Part shown: one piece after another, positions 1-7,972 of the stretch
Layout: each line of letters opens with the position of its first letter
How positions within the stretch are numbered: position 1 is the stretch's first letter
Source: Rothia mucilaginosa
Lineage (GTDB): Bacteria > Actinomycetota > Actinomycetes > Actinomycetales > Micrococcaceae
Length of the DNA stretch: 64,000 bases
Direction: 5' to 3'
Assembly (NCBI RefSeq): GCF_001548235.1
Contig: NZ_AP014938.1
Coordinates: forward strand, 868,001 to 932,000
Position numbers and translations under genes: made by a program
The notes under the pieces: model-generated
What the model was told of the DNA's origin: nothing
The model's input: only the letters and a program-made list of their open reading frames with translations
The model's database searches: none

Positions 1-227
1 TTGGCGGCTTCTGCTGAGGCGAGATCTTCGGCAGAGTATGAGGAGCAGCTGACGGGCGGCGTGGTGCTTGCCGTTGCTGAGGCGCTCGCCGTGGAGGGTG
101 AGGAGGTGTTGCTTGCCGCGGTGTTTGCACCGCCGCAGGCGGCAAGGAACAGGGGCAGGGTTAAGAGAGCGGCGCCGTATCGCAGTGCGTTATAGCGGGG
201 GTTGGGGGTCCTGGATTTCAGGGCCAT
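1..227 (-). CDS. Lipoprotein, N-terminal part only (cut by window edge)
   Basis: The minus strand reads from an ATG at 227 through about 75 codons to the window edge without a stop. An AGGTGA ribosome site lies a few bases upstream. The product starts with a basic stretch, then a hydrophobic signal ending in the lipobox L-A-A-C-G, then a Ser/Thr/Ala-rich linker, as in a secreted lipoprotein. The part that would show function is outside the window. Architecture and promoter resemble the lipoprotein gene at 1463-2209 in opposite orientation, so the two are probably paralogues. The plus-strand frame over the same bases is an antisense shadow. Confidence 0.75.
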   Translation of the reverse strand, partial: MALKSRTPNPRYNALRYGAALLTLPLFLAACGGANTAASNTSSPSTASASATASTTPPVSCSSYSAEDLASAEAA

Positions 228-270
228 AATGTCACCTCATTGTGGGCTGGAGCATACTGAGTTGCCCCTC

Positions 271-300
271 ACTATACGGGCGGTTTTGATACATGGTCAA
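271..300 (-). promoter_or_regulatory. Promoter of the edge lipoprotein gene
   Basis: On the minus strand a TTGACC -35 box (295-300) and a TATAGT -10 box (271-276) are 18 bp apart, about 45 bp before the start codon at 227. The -35 box and the ten following bases (ATGTATCAAA) recur exactly in front of the paralogous gene at 1463. Confidence 0.6.
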
Positions 301-488
301 GAGAAAATTATGTTTATTTTTTAAAATCCAACATCTCGGAAGAAAATCGATAAACAAGTTTTTTCAGCGCCTTGACTTGCACAAACATGCAAGCCACCGG
401 GCTCTTGAGGCAAACATGTCACTAAAACACCAGCATCAGATACTGCTATTTGCCCGATAATCAGCGGAAGCCAACATGCCCTGAGGAG

Positions 489-530
489 CACGGTCAGGGC
501 GCCACGGTCAGGGTGCCACGGTCAGGGTGC
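489..530. repeat. Three tandem copies of a 14-bp unit
   Basis: The unit cacggtcagggYgc occurs three times head to tail. It lies in the otherwise featureless gap 301-581, between the promoter of the edge lipoprotein and the 3' end of the membrane gene at 582-1151. I see no gene or clear terminator in the gap. Confidence 0.7.
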
Positions 531-581
531 CCATGACGCAACCTCCAGTTCCGTAAAAGCCTGCGCCTCAACAGCCCAACG

Positions 582-1151
582 CTACTGCAGGAGGAAATAG
601 ATAAGTCCCCTAACGTATTCCCAGAGCAGTACCAAGATGACGCACTGCACAACAAATGCGGCTATAGCTGCGAGGGTTGGTATCCAGTAGCTACGCTTAG
701 AACATGCAATAAAAACTGCTATAAAAATAACGCATGAGATAATATCGGGACCCCAGAGAATGAATGCCTGTAGATCATATGGCCACAATATTCCATGCAT
801 ATATTCTGTAGGGACTTTACATGAACTTAAGATATTGCCTTTTAAAATTTCATAAGTCCCATACATTTTAAAAACTAAATATAGCGATGCGATCCAAAAA
901 ATTCCTATACGAAGCTTTACACCCAGCCACATACTAAAAGTCTGCCATAAGCTAGCTGATACAACTCCCACCACAAAGAAGGGTATATAGTCGAAATATG
1001 CACTTTGCCACCTATCACATGGCGATACAAATCTATAGAAATCTGCATACAGGGCAGTTGGGAAAATATAGAAAAATTGCAATACAATGAGAAATAAGAT
1101 ATACAAAATTATTTTCTCATTTACGGCGAACATCTTATAAGTAGAATTCAT
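582..1151 (-). CDS. AT-rich multi-pass membrane protein, unknown function
   Basis: A 189-residue hydrophobic protein with about five predicted membrane segments, the first near residues 15-35. The ATG at 1151 is chosen because AAAGGAAA lies 6-7 bases upstream; a longer start at 1175 has no such site. I do not recognise the family. The gene is clearly AT-richer than its neighbours and uses many A/T-ending codons, which suggests a transferred or fast-evolving accessory gene. It sits between two inverted paralogous lipoprotein genes. The coding call is good; function is unknown. Confidence 0.7.
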   Translation of the reverse strand: MNSTYKMFAVNEKIILYILFLIVLQFFYIFPTALYADFYRFVSPCDRWQSAYFDYIPFFVVGVVSASLWQTFSMWLGVKLRIGIFWIASLYLVFKMYGTYEILKGNILSSCKVPTEYMHGILWPYDLQAFILWGPDIISCVIFIAVFIACSKRSYWIPTLAAIAAFVVQCVILVLLWEYVRGLIYFLLQ

Positions 1152-1391
1152 GATGCCATTTCCTTTCAAGAGCATAAAAAGCTAGTAGCGGAACACCGAA
1201 CGCATAGCCTCAATGTTGTTTTTCGTATCCATTAAGCCTCAAAGCCAATACTGGGATAGGTAGGCGACCCGCAAAGCCTCCGCACTCTTACCCCATCTAC
1301 CACATATTTAAGCAGGTCAGAACTTTAAGACTACTGGGTTGCACATCTTGCGTCTAGAGTGTTGGTTTTAAAAATAAGGTGACATTTTCCA

Positions 1392-1420
1392 TTGACCATG
1401 TATCAAATATTCGGTATGTT
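1392..1420 (+). promoter_or_regulatory. Promoter of the 1463 lipoprotein gene
   Basis: TTGACC (1392-1397) and TATGTT (1415-1420) are 17 bp apart, about 43 bp before the ATG. The -35 box with its flanking bases matches the promoter at 271-300 on the other strand, as does a TTTTAAAAA-type stretch just upstream. The rest of the gap 1152-1391 shows nothing I can name. Confidence 0.6.
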
Positions 1421-1462
1421 TAGACGCAATATATCGTTCCATCCCTCTTGTGAGGTGGTCTC

Positions 1463-2209
1463 ATGACCCACACCCCTATTTTTCTTTCATTCCATTCCAG
1501 CGGTCTACGACGCAGTGCCGCACTGGCGATTCTCCCCCTGCTTCTTGCCTCCTGCGGTAGCTCCACCAGCACGGCATCAAACACTCCCGCACCCTCGAAC
1601 ACAACCGTGGCTTCATCCCCGTCAGCAACAAGTGCCACCGGGTCCGCTTCCTCTTCCGCGGCGAAGAAGAGCTCCACCCCCTGCCTTGAACCTGACGAAA
1701 CCGCGAAAGCTGAAACCCTCAAGCAGCAGGAAGCCATCAGCGCCGACCGCGGAACAGCACTGCCCTCCTACGTCTCCGCGCGGCATGTTGTGCGCAACCA
1801 GGCGAACTTCCCCACCCGCGCCGAAGCTGAATCAGCAGGAGCCGAGTGCCTGGCACTGTACGAGAAGAACAAGGCCGATCACGCCTACGCTGCGGCATGG
1901 GTACGCGCTATCGATGACAATAACGTGGCAAGCGGAAAGGTAGCCTCCGGCCCGCGCACTGACATCCAGAGCGCCGACCCCTACAAGGCAAGCAACTACG
2001 TCGATATTCGAGAGGGTAAGGAGTACTTCCCGACCCGCCAGGAGCTACTCGTGGCAAACTACCCCGAGAACTACATTGTTGCTTTTGAGGCGTGGGCGCA
2101 GCAGGCGCCAGCCGATGTGAAGCAGAAGAGCGACGCGAACCGTGCGGCCGCTAAGGATACTCGCTGGTCTGAGGTGGTAACCCTGCCCAGCCCCGACAAC
2201 CCTGTCTAA
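1463..2209 (+). CDS. Secreted lipoprotein, unknown function
   Basis: A 248-residue protein. A signal peptide with a basic n-region (residues 15-17) and hydrophobic core ends in a lipobox L-A-S-C with Cys31 as the lipidation site. A Ser/Thr/Ala-rich linker (about 32-70) leads to a charged C-terminal domain with a Cys near residue 74 and another near 129, a possible disulfide outside the cell. GAGGTGG lies 6 bases before the ATG. A strong hairpin follows the stop. It appears paralogous to the lipoprotein at the left edge and shares its promoter sequence. I do not recognise the C-terminal domain. Confidence 0.85.
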   Translation: MTHTPIFLSFHSSGLRRSAALAILPLLLASCGSSTSTASNTPAPSNTTVASSPSATSATGSASSSAAKKSSTPCLEPDETAKAETLKQQEAISADRGTALPSYVSARHVVRNQANFPTRAEAESAGAECLALYEKNKADHAYAAAWVRAIDDNNVASGKVASGPRTDIQSADPYKASNYVDIREGKEYFPTRQELLVANYPENYIVAFEAWAQQAPADVKQKSDANRAAAKDTRWSEVVTLPSPDNPV

Positions 2210-2249
2210 TCGAACCCCGTCTAATCTGAGTCTGTCTCATCTTAAAAAT

Positions 2250-2290
2250 AGTTGTGGCGGTGACCGTTTCATTCGGTCACCGCCACAACT
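2250..2290. terminator. Bidirectional hairpin terminator
   Basis: A perfect stem of about 17 bp (gttgtggcggtgaccg and complement) with a 7-base loop lies between the converging genes ending at 2209 (+) and 2306 (-). An A-rich stretch precedes it and a T-containing stretch follows, so it can serve both strands. Confidence 0.85.
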
Positions 2291-2305
2291 GTTATAGGGT
2301 GCAGG

Positions 2306-2653
2306 TTAGGGTAGGAGCGCCAACCCAAACTCAATAACGATCAGGGCTACAGCACACGCGAAGAGCATCCCACGCGACACGTTGAACTTCTGCCAGAGCC
2401 TATACAGCTGGCTGGGAACCCCCCAAATAACGAACGCCTGAAAGGCAAGCGATAACGCGGGGTTACCCCACTGAATAATCATCAGGGCAAGAGCAAAACC
2501 CACGCCGAGCACATCCAGGATGCGCAGGTGCTTTCGCACCTGCTCCCTCTCCTTCTGATAGCTGGGGTTGTTTAGCAACCTTGGTGGTGCTTTTTTCAGC
2601 TGACCCACAATAATCAAAACCGCCAGCGGGATCAGAGAAATACCGAAGAACAT
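2306..2653 (-). CDS. Small multi-pass membrane protein, unknown function
   Basis: A 115-residue protein with predicted membrane segments near residues 2-17, 48-62, 65-80 and 94-113, and a basic cytoplasmic loop (about 19-45). The ATG at 2653 follows AAAGGCGG by 6 bases. No catalytic motif or recognisable family is visible. A promoter lies at 2777-2805, with a 13-base C/G homopolymer just upstream of its -35 box, so expression could vary with tract length. Confidence 0.75.
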   Translation of the reverse strand: MFFGISLIPLAVLIIVGQLKKAPPRLLNNPSYQKEREQVRKHLRILDVLGVGFALALMIIQWGNPALSLAFQAFVIWGVPSQLYRLWQKFNVSRGMLFACAVALIVIEFGLALLP

Positions 2654-2776
2654 GGGAACCGCCTTTCAAATTGGGGTTCGCTCGCTACGCCGGTTACGAG
2701 CTGATGGCGCACCATCATTGGTGAAAACTTCTCAAAAACAAGTAATGTGCAACACGTGCATAACGTATTGTGGGTT

Positions 2777-2805
2777 ACTTTACAGTACACATAGACCCTA
2801 TTCAA
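2777..2805 (-). promoter_or_regulatory. Promoter of the small membrane protein gene
   Basis: On the minus strand TTGAAT (2800-2805) and TAAAGT (2777-2782) are separated by 17 bp. The predicted transcript has a leader of about 115 bases before the start at 2653. A G13 tract (2819-2831, read on this strand) begins 14 bp upstream of the -35 box. Confidence 0.5.
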
Positions 2806-2818
2806 GAGGTAAACAGCT

Positions 2819-2831
2819 CCCCCCCCCCCCC
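2819..2831. repeat. C13 homopolymer tract
   Basis: Thirteen consecutive C on the plus strand, followed by A/T-rich runs. It lies between the terminator of the aminopeptidase gene and the promoter of the 2306-2653 gene. Tracts of this length slip during replication and are also a common assembly error site. Confidence 0.9.
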
Positions 2832-2863
2832 GAAAAATTTTGAAAAAATTTTTAAAAAATATA

Positions 2864-2892
2864 GGCGCCGGGAACCCTAAGTTCCCGGCGCC
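2864..2892 (-). terminator. Terminator of the aminopeptidase gene
   Basis: Read on the minus strand, a GC-rich 12-bp stem (ggcgccgggaac and complement) with a short loop is followed by TATATTTTTT, a classical rho-independent terminator just after the stop at 2929. Confidence 0.85.
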
Positions 2893-2928
2893 CACACCCC
2901 AGCCGCTCATACCTCAGCGGGATTCAAT

Positions 2929-4236
2929 TTAGAGGCGGAAGAAGCCTTCCACCGCGCGGGTCATATACGCCATATCGTCCACATGGCACATCTCGCGCAT
3001 CGAATGCATCGACAGCAGGCCAATACCCACATCCACAGTGCGCATACCCAGGCGGGTCGCCGTAATCGGGCCAATCGTCGAACCACACGGCATATTGTTA
3101 TTCGACACGAACTCCTGATACGGCACACCAGCCTTCGCACACGCCGCAGCGAACACGCCAGCACCCACCGAATCCGTTGCGTAACGCTGGTTCGCGTTAA
3201 TCTTCAGCAGCGGACCACCACCGGGCAGCGGCTGAACGGTCGGGTCGTGGTGACCCTGATAGTTCGGGTGCACCAGGTGACCGGCATCAGCCGACAGGCA
3301 GAACGACGCCGCCACCGAACGGCGGTACTCCTCCGTGCTCTCACCGCGGGCAGCGGACAGGCGCACCAGAATATCCTCCAGGAACGGGCCAGCCGCACCA
3401 CTACGCGACTCCGAACCCAGCTCCTCGTGGTCGAACGCCGCAAGCATCACAGTCTCGGTGGCGTGCTCGTCCGCGTTATCTGCAACGTAACGCTCCAGGG
3501 CGGTCAAACCCGCATGCACCGAAGACAGGTTATCCAGGCGACCCGAGGCGAACAGCTCCTGATCGGCACCAAAACGGCGCGGCGGCTGCGAGTCGGCGAA
3601 CAGCAGGTCGTAACCCACAATGCTTTCCGGGTCGACCGGCTCGCCGTCAATCACGTGCTTCGCCATGTAGCCGAGCACGTCGTTCTCCGCGGGGTCCACA
3701 CCCCACACGGGGTACATGTTGAACTGCTTATCCAGCACCAGTTCGTTGCGCTTGTGGTCCAGGTGCGGTGCCAGCTGCGGGATGCGCGCAATCGGGCCGG
3801 TGCGCACCAGGCGGTCCTTCAACTCCCCGTCCTCAAGGACGGTGAGGCGGCCCGCCACACACAGTTCGCGGTCCAGGAAAGAGTTCAGCAGTGCGCCGCC
3901 GTAGTTCTCAACAGCAATCTGGTGCCATCCCTTCGTGGTGATGGAGGAGGAAGGCTTGACCTTCAGTGAGGGCGAGTCGGTGTGTGCACCCAGCACGCGG
4001 TAGCCGCTTGCCTTCTGTGCCTTTGCGCCGCCAGCCCAGGCGATAATCGCACCGTCGCGAACGACGAAGTGGCGGCCGGTTGCGACCTGCGGGTCCCATG
4101 CTTCGGTCTCTACGAGCTCGGTAAAGCCTGCTGCTTGCAGGCGGCGCGCTACCGTGCGCGCGGCGAGGTAAGAGACCGGCGACTCCGCCACGAATGCGGC
4201 GAGGTCTTCAATATTTTTTACAGCATCAACAGTCAT
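2929..4236 (-). CDS. apeB: M18 family aminopeptidase
   Basis: A 435-residue cytoplasmic zinc aminopeptidase that removes N-terminal residues, typically acidic ones, from peptides (peptidase family M18). The metal-site motif G-A-H-T-D-S-P gives His85 and Asp87; further family landmarks are S-G-R-L-D-N-L (Asp235), F-D-H-E-E-L-G-S (Glu271/Glu272) and a C-terminal M-H-S-M-R-E-M-C-H block. Length matches the bacterial family (about 425-435). It is a single gene with its own terminator at 2864-2892. The symbol follows the actinobacterial naming of the family and is less certain than the family call. Confidence 0.92.
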   Translation of the reverse strand: MTVDAVKNIEDLAAFVAESPVSYLAARTVARRLQAAGFTELVETEAWDPQVATGRHFVVRDGAIIAWAGGAKAQKASGYRVLGAHTDSPSLKVKPSSSITTKGWHQIAVENYGGALLNSFLDRELCVAGRLTVLEDGELKDRLVRTGPIARIPQLAPHLDHKRNELVLDKQFNMYPVWGVDPAENDVLGYMAKHVIDGEPVDPESIVGYDLLFADSQPPRRFGADQELFASGRLDNLSSVHAGLTALERYVADNADEHATETVMLAAFDHEELGSESRSGAAGPFLEDILVRLSAARGESTEEYRRSVAASFCLSADAGHLVHPNYQGHHDPTVQPLPGGGPLLKINANQRYATDSVGAGVFAAACAKAGVPYQEFVSNNNMPCGSTIGPITATRLGMRTVDVGIGLLSMHSMREMCHVDDMAYMTRAVEGFFRL

Positions 4237-4346
4237 GTTTTAACCCTACCTTTTCTTGGGTGTTGACGGGGTGACCCGGGCTGATAATCCACGCGGTGTG
4301 AAGTATGAGCCCTGGTGAGGCTCACATGGAGCGGGACGGGCGGGTT

Positions 4347-4373
4347 GAGCTAGCCGAGCTAGCCGAGCTAGCC
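4347..4373. repeat. Short tandem repeat gagctagccg
   Basis: Nearly three copies of a 10-bp unit in the gap between the aminopeptidase start (4236) and the stop of the CPBP protease gene (4390). It is self-complementary around GAGCTAGC/GCTAGCTC, so it may fold as a weak hairpin. Confidence 0.6.
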
Positions 4374-4389
4374 CAGCCCACCGCACCCT

Positions 4390-5370
4390 TTAGTTATCAA
4401 CCTTGAGCGGTTGTGTTTCACGTGAAACCTCGCCGCGGCGAGCGCGTGCGTTGAAGATCAGGCAGGCGAGCACCACGTACAGGCCTTCCAGCGCGATACC
4501 CTGTAGCGCATCCACGGGGGTCACGCCCTCGGAGGCGAAGGGATCCATGCCAGCCACCATGGACAGCAGCATCAGGATCACGTTATTTGCCACGTGCAGG
4601 CTGATGGAGGCTTCCAGGCCGCCGGTGTACCAGCAGAGGAAGCCCGCATAAATACCCATCGCAAGAATCGTGCTCTGACCCCAGGGGTCGTAGGCGTGGG
4701 AGAGCATGAACAGCACTGCGGGTAGCACAATCGGCAGCCAGGGGGTGCGGACCCAGCGGCCAAGCATCTGCATCATGAACCCGCGGTAGGCGAGCTCTTC
4801 GGCGTAGCACTGCACGGGCACGAGGAGCAGCATCATCGCCACATAAACCCAAAATTCAACCTGTGGAGGTTGAAAATAGCGGTATTCGGGCAGGCTCGCA
4901 CCGCTCACCGCCAACGCCACGGCGTAGTAGATGCCGTAAACCGCAAAGCTCAAACCCAGGTACGGAAGCAGCAGCGAGCGGCGCAGACGGCCCGCCACCG
5001 AATGGATCAAACCCCAGGGCTTCGGGCCCACGACCAGGCGCGCCAAAAAGAGCGAAGGCACAATGGCGATCAGGGAGAGGAAGGTCAGCGCGAACAGCGC
5101 CGGGTGTTCCATAATGACGGCGCGGTTCGTAGCTACATCCTGGAGGGAAAGTCCCGAACCCATAATCGTCGCAGCCAGGGCAACTGAAATGATCAGGTTG
5201 AGGCCAATAAATACGGCGACGCCGAGCAGACCTTCCAGCAGGGGTGAGAACCAGCGGGATTTCGGGTCGGCGTGGGAGAGGCGGTGGTAGGCAAGACCTG
5301 CAACAGGCGCAGGAGCAGCGGGGGTTCCGGTGGCTACCTGCGGGGGCGCGGGGGGCGGTGTCGTGTTCAT
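4390..5370 (-). CDS. CPBP family intramembrane metalloprotease
   Basis: A 326-residue protein with about eight membrane segments from residue 43 on and a Pro/Ala-rich cytoplasmic start. Motif 1 E-E-L-A-Y-R-G-F (Glu191, Glu192, Arg196), motif 2 F-M-L-S-H (Phe221, His225) and motif 3 H-V-A-N-N (His259) are the signature of the CPBP (CAAX protease and bacteriocin-processing, formerly Abi) family. Members cleave prenylated or secreted peptides or protect against bacteriocins; this one's substrate is unknown. AGGATTAAAGA lies before the ATG. The codons for the residues V-S-R-E-T near the C-terminus contain a perfect parS core (4415-4428). Confidence 0.88.
   Translation of the reverse strand: MNTTPPPAPPQVATGTPAAPAPVAGLAYHRLSHADPKSRWFSPLLEGLLGVAVFIGLNLIISVALAATIMGSGLSLQDVATNRAVIMEHPALFALTFLSLIAIVPSLFLARLVVGPKPWGLIHSVAGRLRRSLLLPYLGLSFAVYGIYYAVALAVSGASLPEYRYFQPPQVEFWVYVAMMLLLVPVQCYAEELAYRGFMMQMLGRWVRTPWLPIVLPAVLFMLSHAYDPWGQSTILAMGIYAGFLCWYTGGLEASISLHVANNVILMLLSMVAGMDPFASEGVTPVDALQGIALEGLYVVLACLIFNARARRGEVSRETQPLKVDN
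4415..4428. promoter_or_regulatory. parS site for ParB
   Basis: GTTTCACGTGAAAC is a perfect 14-bp palindrome identical to the actinobacterial parS core; with flanking bases it matches 15 of 16 positions of the broader consensus TGTTTCACGTGAAACA. It lies inside the 3' end of the CPBP protease gene. ParB loads at such sites to organise origin segregation, and they cluster around oriC, so the window may lie in the origin-proximal part of the chromosome. Confidence 0.85.
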
Positions 5371-5373
5371 TCT

Positions 5374-5409
5374 TTAATCCTAGCCTCAGCCTTTAATCCT
5401 AGTCTCAGC
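5374..5409. repeat. Two copies of an 18-bp unit before the CPBP gene
   Basis: The unit ctttaatcctagYctcag occurs twice in tandem immediately upstream of the protease start codon. Each copy carries an AGGATTAAAG stretch on the minus strand, so the ribosome site is effectively duplicated. Confidence 0.7.
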
Positions 5410-5631
5410 GGGTTCGGGGGTGACCAGGCATGCGGAAACCTTCAAGTACTGATTGATACGGAATGTTTCAAAACCATTGAAAAAGCCGTGAATACGGTCA
5501 AAAACCCACCATTCACGGGGTTCATTTTCTGAACCTATGCAATAATTTGTAGCGATAATACGCTCATATACATAGTCGCTGATGACCGCTCTTCCGGGGT
5601 GTTTTTTCAGCACCAGAAAGGCTGCTTTCTT

Positions 5632-7749
5632 ATGGCACTCGTCTTCAATCCGCCGCCCAACTGGCCCGCTCCTCCTGCCGGATGGGCCCCCACTCCTACG
5701 TGGCGTCCTGACCCCGCGTGGGGTCCCGTTCCTGAAGGTTGGCAGCTGTGGGTCGAAGAGCCCGAGCCTGAACCCATTCAGGTTGAAGAGGCCACTATTG
5801 AGCCGCTGATTCCCGAGGAGCCCGCTGCTGAGGTGGCTCCCGCTGAGCAGGTTGTTGAGGCGCCCACGGCTGAATCTGTTGAGGCTGAGCAGCCCGCCGA
5901 GGTTGCGGCACCGCTGACCGTTGAGGACGTTGACCTGGAGCAGCTCGCCGCTGAGCTCGAAGGTGAGCAGATCGTCGAGGTTCCCGAGGTGACAGCACCC
6001 CAGGCTGAGGCATCCCCCGTTGAGGCACCCGCGGCTGAGTCCGTTGAGGAATCCTCCGAGCCCAAGCCGATGCGTCACCTGACTCAGGTTCCGCTGACCG
6101 GCACCACTCTGCCCGAGCAGGTTCTCGCGTCCCAGTCTTCCGCTGTTGAAGAGCCTGTAGTTGCTGAGCCCGCCGCTGAGGCTGTTGAGGCTCCCGTAGC
6201 GCCGGTTGTCGAGCCTGTTGTTGTTGAGCCTGCTGCTTCCGAGCAGCCTGTTGAGGCTCCCGTTGCTGAGCCCGCGCTGTCCGAGCCGGTTGTTTCCGAG
6301 CCTGTTGCAGAGCCCGCTGTCGTTGAGCCCGCAGTTGAGCCCGTCGCCAAGGTTGCTCCCGAGGCACCGGCGGCGGCTGAACCGGTCGCTGAGGCTCCCG
6401 TTGCTGAAGCCCCCGTTGCTGAAGTTCCCGCCTCCACCGAAGGGGCTCCGCACACCATCGAGAGCTCCCCGTTCGTTGAGTTCCACACTCCGGAAACCGA
6501 GCGCACCGTCAACCTGTCCGAGCGCACCGTGAACCTCTCTGAACAGCCCGGTCAGAACGTGCAGGGCGGCCAGAACTCACAGTTCATTCCGGCGGGTCAG
6601 GCACCGAACGGCTTCCAGCCGAACCAGGCTGATGGTTTCCAGGGCCAGAACTTCCAGGGTGGCCAGTACCAGGGTCAGGGCTTCCAGGGCGACCAGAACG
6701 CGCAGGGCGGCCAGAACGTCCAGGGCGGTCAGTACCAGAACAACCCCTACCAGGGTCAGCCGTACAACGCTCAGCAGCCCTACGCGGGTCAGGTGTCCGA
6801 TCAGGACCAGGCAACCGTGGCGCTGAGCAACCCCTACGTCACCGAGCCCGCAGATCAGGGCGAGGACGGCTCCGAGAAGAAGGGCCTGTTCTCCGGCACC
6901 AAGATTTGGGGTGTTATCGGTGGTGCGCTGGCTCTGCTGATTGTTCTCATCCTGGCGATTGTCATGCTGATTCCGCGTGGCGGCTCGACCCCCACCTCCG
7001 GTTCTTCCGAGTCTGCGAGCGCAGCGGCTACTTCCGCTGAGGCGTCCTCCGCGGCGGCGGCATCCTCTGAGGCTTCTTCCGCAGCACCCGCATCTGAGAG
7101 CGCGGCGGCGGCTTCGGCTTCTTCGGCGGCACCGGTTGCTGCCGCTGAGGCGAAGATGCCCGAGGGTGAGTTCAAGGAATACAAGAAGACCATCACCGAT
7201 AACAAGGACTCCATCGACATTGAGAAGATTAAGGGCGATGTGTCCGCAGGCCTGCTCTACTACGAGTTCAAGCCCGCAGACGGTGTGGTTAACGCCTTCA
7301 TCTCCAGCCGTGATGAGAAGGGCAACGCCAGCGCAGGTGTGAGCGTTATCGACTCGACCCGTGACGGCAAGGAGATCAAGGGCACCGCATGGATCGACGC
7401 AAGCGGCCACTCCACCCCCACCCGTAAGCTGGACCTGACCGGTAAGGGCGAATGGACCATCCGCGTCTACGATGCAGACTCCGCACCCAACTACAAGAAG
7501 GGTGAGAAGTTCCAGAGCACCATGAGCCACTACGCTTTCACCTACGAAGGCACTGAGGCGACCATGGAGTTCCAGACCAGCGGCCCGACCACCCGCGGCT
7601 TCAACGTTCTGAACGCGACTAAGAACGACCCGTTCTTCTCCTCGACCATGTCGCCTGTGAAGGGCAGCGTGCAGTGGGTTCAGAGCAACAAGAGCTACAT
7701 GCAGGTTCGTACCGACTCCAACATTACTTGGAGCATCGGCACTAACTAA
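5632..7749 (+). CDS. Single-pass membrane protein with PPxGW head and long PEA-rich region
   Basis: A 705-residue protein starting at the ATG at 5632; an AGAAAGG site lies about 10 bases upstream, while the in-frame ATG at 5599 lacks one. Residues about 5-40 form a Pro/Trp module (P-N-W-P-A-P-P-A-G-W and P-D-P-x-W-G-P-x-P-x-G-W-x-L-W) found at the N-terminus of many actinobacterial membrane proteins. Next come a long acidic Pro/Glu/Val/Ala-rich region (about 40-290), a Gly/Gln/Asn-rich region (about 305-395), one membrane helix (about 425-445), a Ser/Ala-rich linker and an extracellular C-terminal domain (about 515-705). The topology suggests a cytoplasmic low-complexity arm and an outside sensor or adhesion domain. 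Function is unknown. Confidence 0.85.
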   Translation: MALVFNPPPNWPAPPAGWAPTPTWRPDPAWGPVPEGWQLWVEEPEPEPIQVEEATIEPLIPEEPAAEVAPAEQVVEAPTAESVEAEQPAEVAAPLTVEDVDLEQLAAELEGEQIVEVPEVTAPQAEASPVEAPAAESVEESSEPKPMRHLTQVPLTGTTLPEQVLASQSSAVEEPVVAEPAAEAVEAPVAPVVEPVVVEPAASEQPVEAPVAEPALSEPVVSEPVAEPAVVEPAVEPVAKVAPEAPAAAEPVAEAPVAEAPVAEVPASTEGAPHTIESSPFVEFHTPETERTVNLSERTVNLSEQPGQNVQGGQNSQFIPAGQAPNGFQPNQADGFQGQNFQGGQYQGQGFQGDQNAQGGQNVQGGQYQNNPYQGQPYNAQQPYAGQVSDQDQATVALSNPYVTEPADQGEDGSEKKGLFSGTKIWGVIGGALALLIVLILAIVMLIPRGGSTPTSGSSESASAAATSAEASSAAAASSEASSAAPASESAAAASASSAAPVAAAEAKMPEGEFKEYKKTITDNKDSIDIEKIKGDVSAGLLYYEFKPADGVVNAFISSRDEKGNASAGVSVIDSTRDGKEIKGTAWIDASGHSTPTRKLDLTGKGEWTIRVYDADSAPNYKKGEKFQSTMSHYAFTYEGTEATMEFQTSGPTTRGFNVLNATKNDPFFSSTMSPVKGSVQWVQSNKSYMQVRTDSNITWSIGTN

Positions 7750-7788
7750 CAGCGTGACTGACTAGGTCAGCAGGCTGGGTATAAAAGT

Positions 7789-7825
7789 ATCCCCCGCACC
7801 CGTGATAGGTGCGGGGGATATTTTT
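7789..7825 (+). terminator. Rho-independent terminator
   Basis: A 12-bp stem (atcccccgcacc and complement) with a 7-base loop followed by ATTTTT, 40 bases after the stop of the PPxGW protein gene. Confidence 0.9.
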
Positions 7826-7923
7826 ATGCCGGTTTTTATGCCGGGAGGCTATGCTCTGAGGTTCTGTCCGACGGGCTTACGCCCTGCTGGATGCGCCCGC
7901 CGCCGCGGGCGAGCAACCGCCTC

Positions 7924-7967
7924 GAGCGGGCAGCCGCCGTGAGCGGGCAGCCGCCGTGAGCGGGCGG
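7924..7967. repeat. Two and a half copies of a 17-bp unit
   Basis: gagcgggcagccgccgt is repeated head to tail just past the 3' end of the GT87 gene ending at 7973. The copies can form overlapping GC hairpins and may act as a T-poor terminator for that minus-strand operon. Confidence 0.65.
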
Positions 7968-7972
7968 TTTCT

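Noticed and set aside
1..195. Plus-strand frame at the left edge
   Set aside because: The minus strand here encodes a signal peptide with a lipobox, a ribosome site and a promoter; the plus frame is its shadow.
489..530. CRISPR-like short repeats
   Set aside because: Units are 14 bp and directly adjacent without spacers; no Cas gene is present.
5386..6486. 366-codon minus-strand frame over the PEA-rich gene
   Set aside because: Asn/Gly/Leu/Ser-rich low-complexity product opposite a repetitive but well-supported gene.
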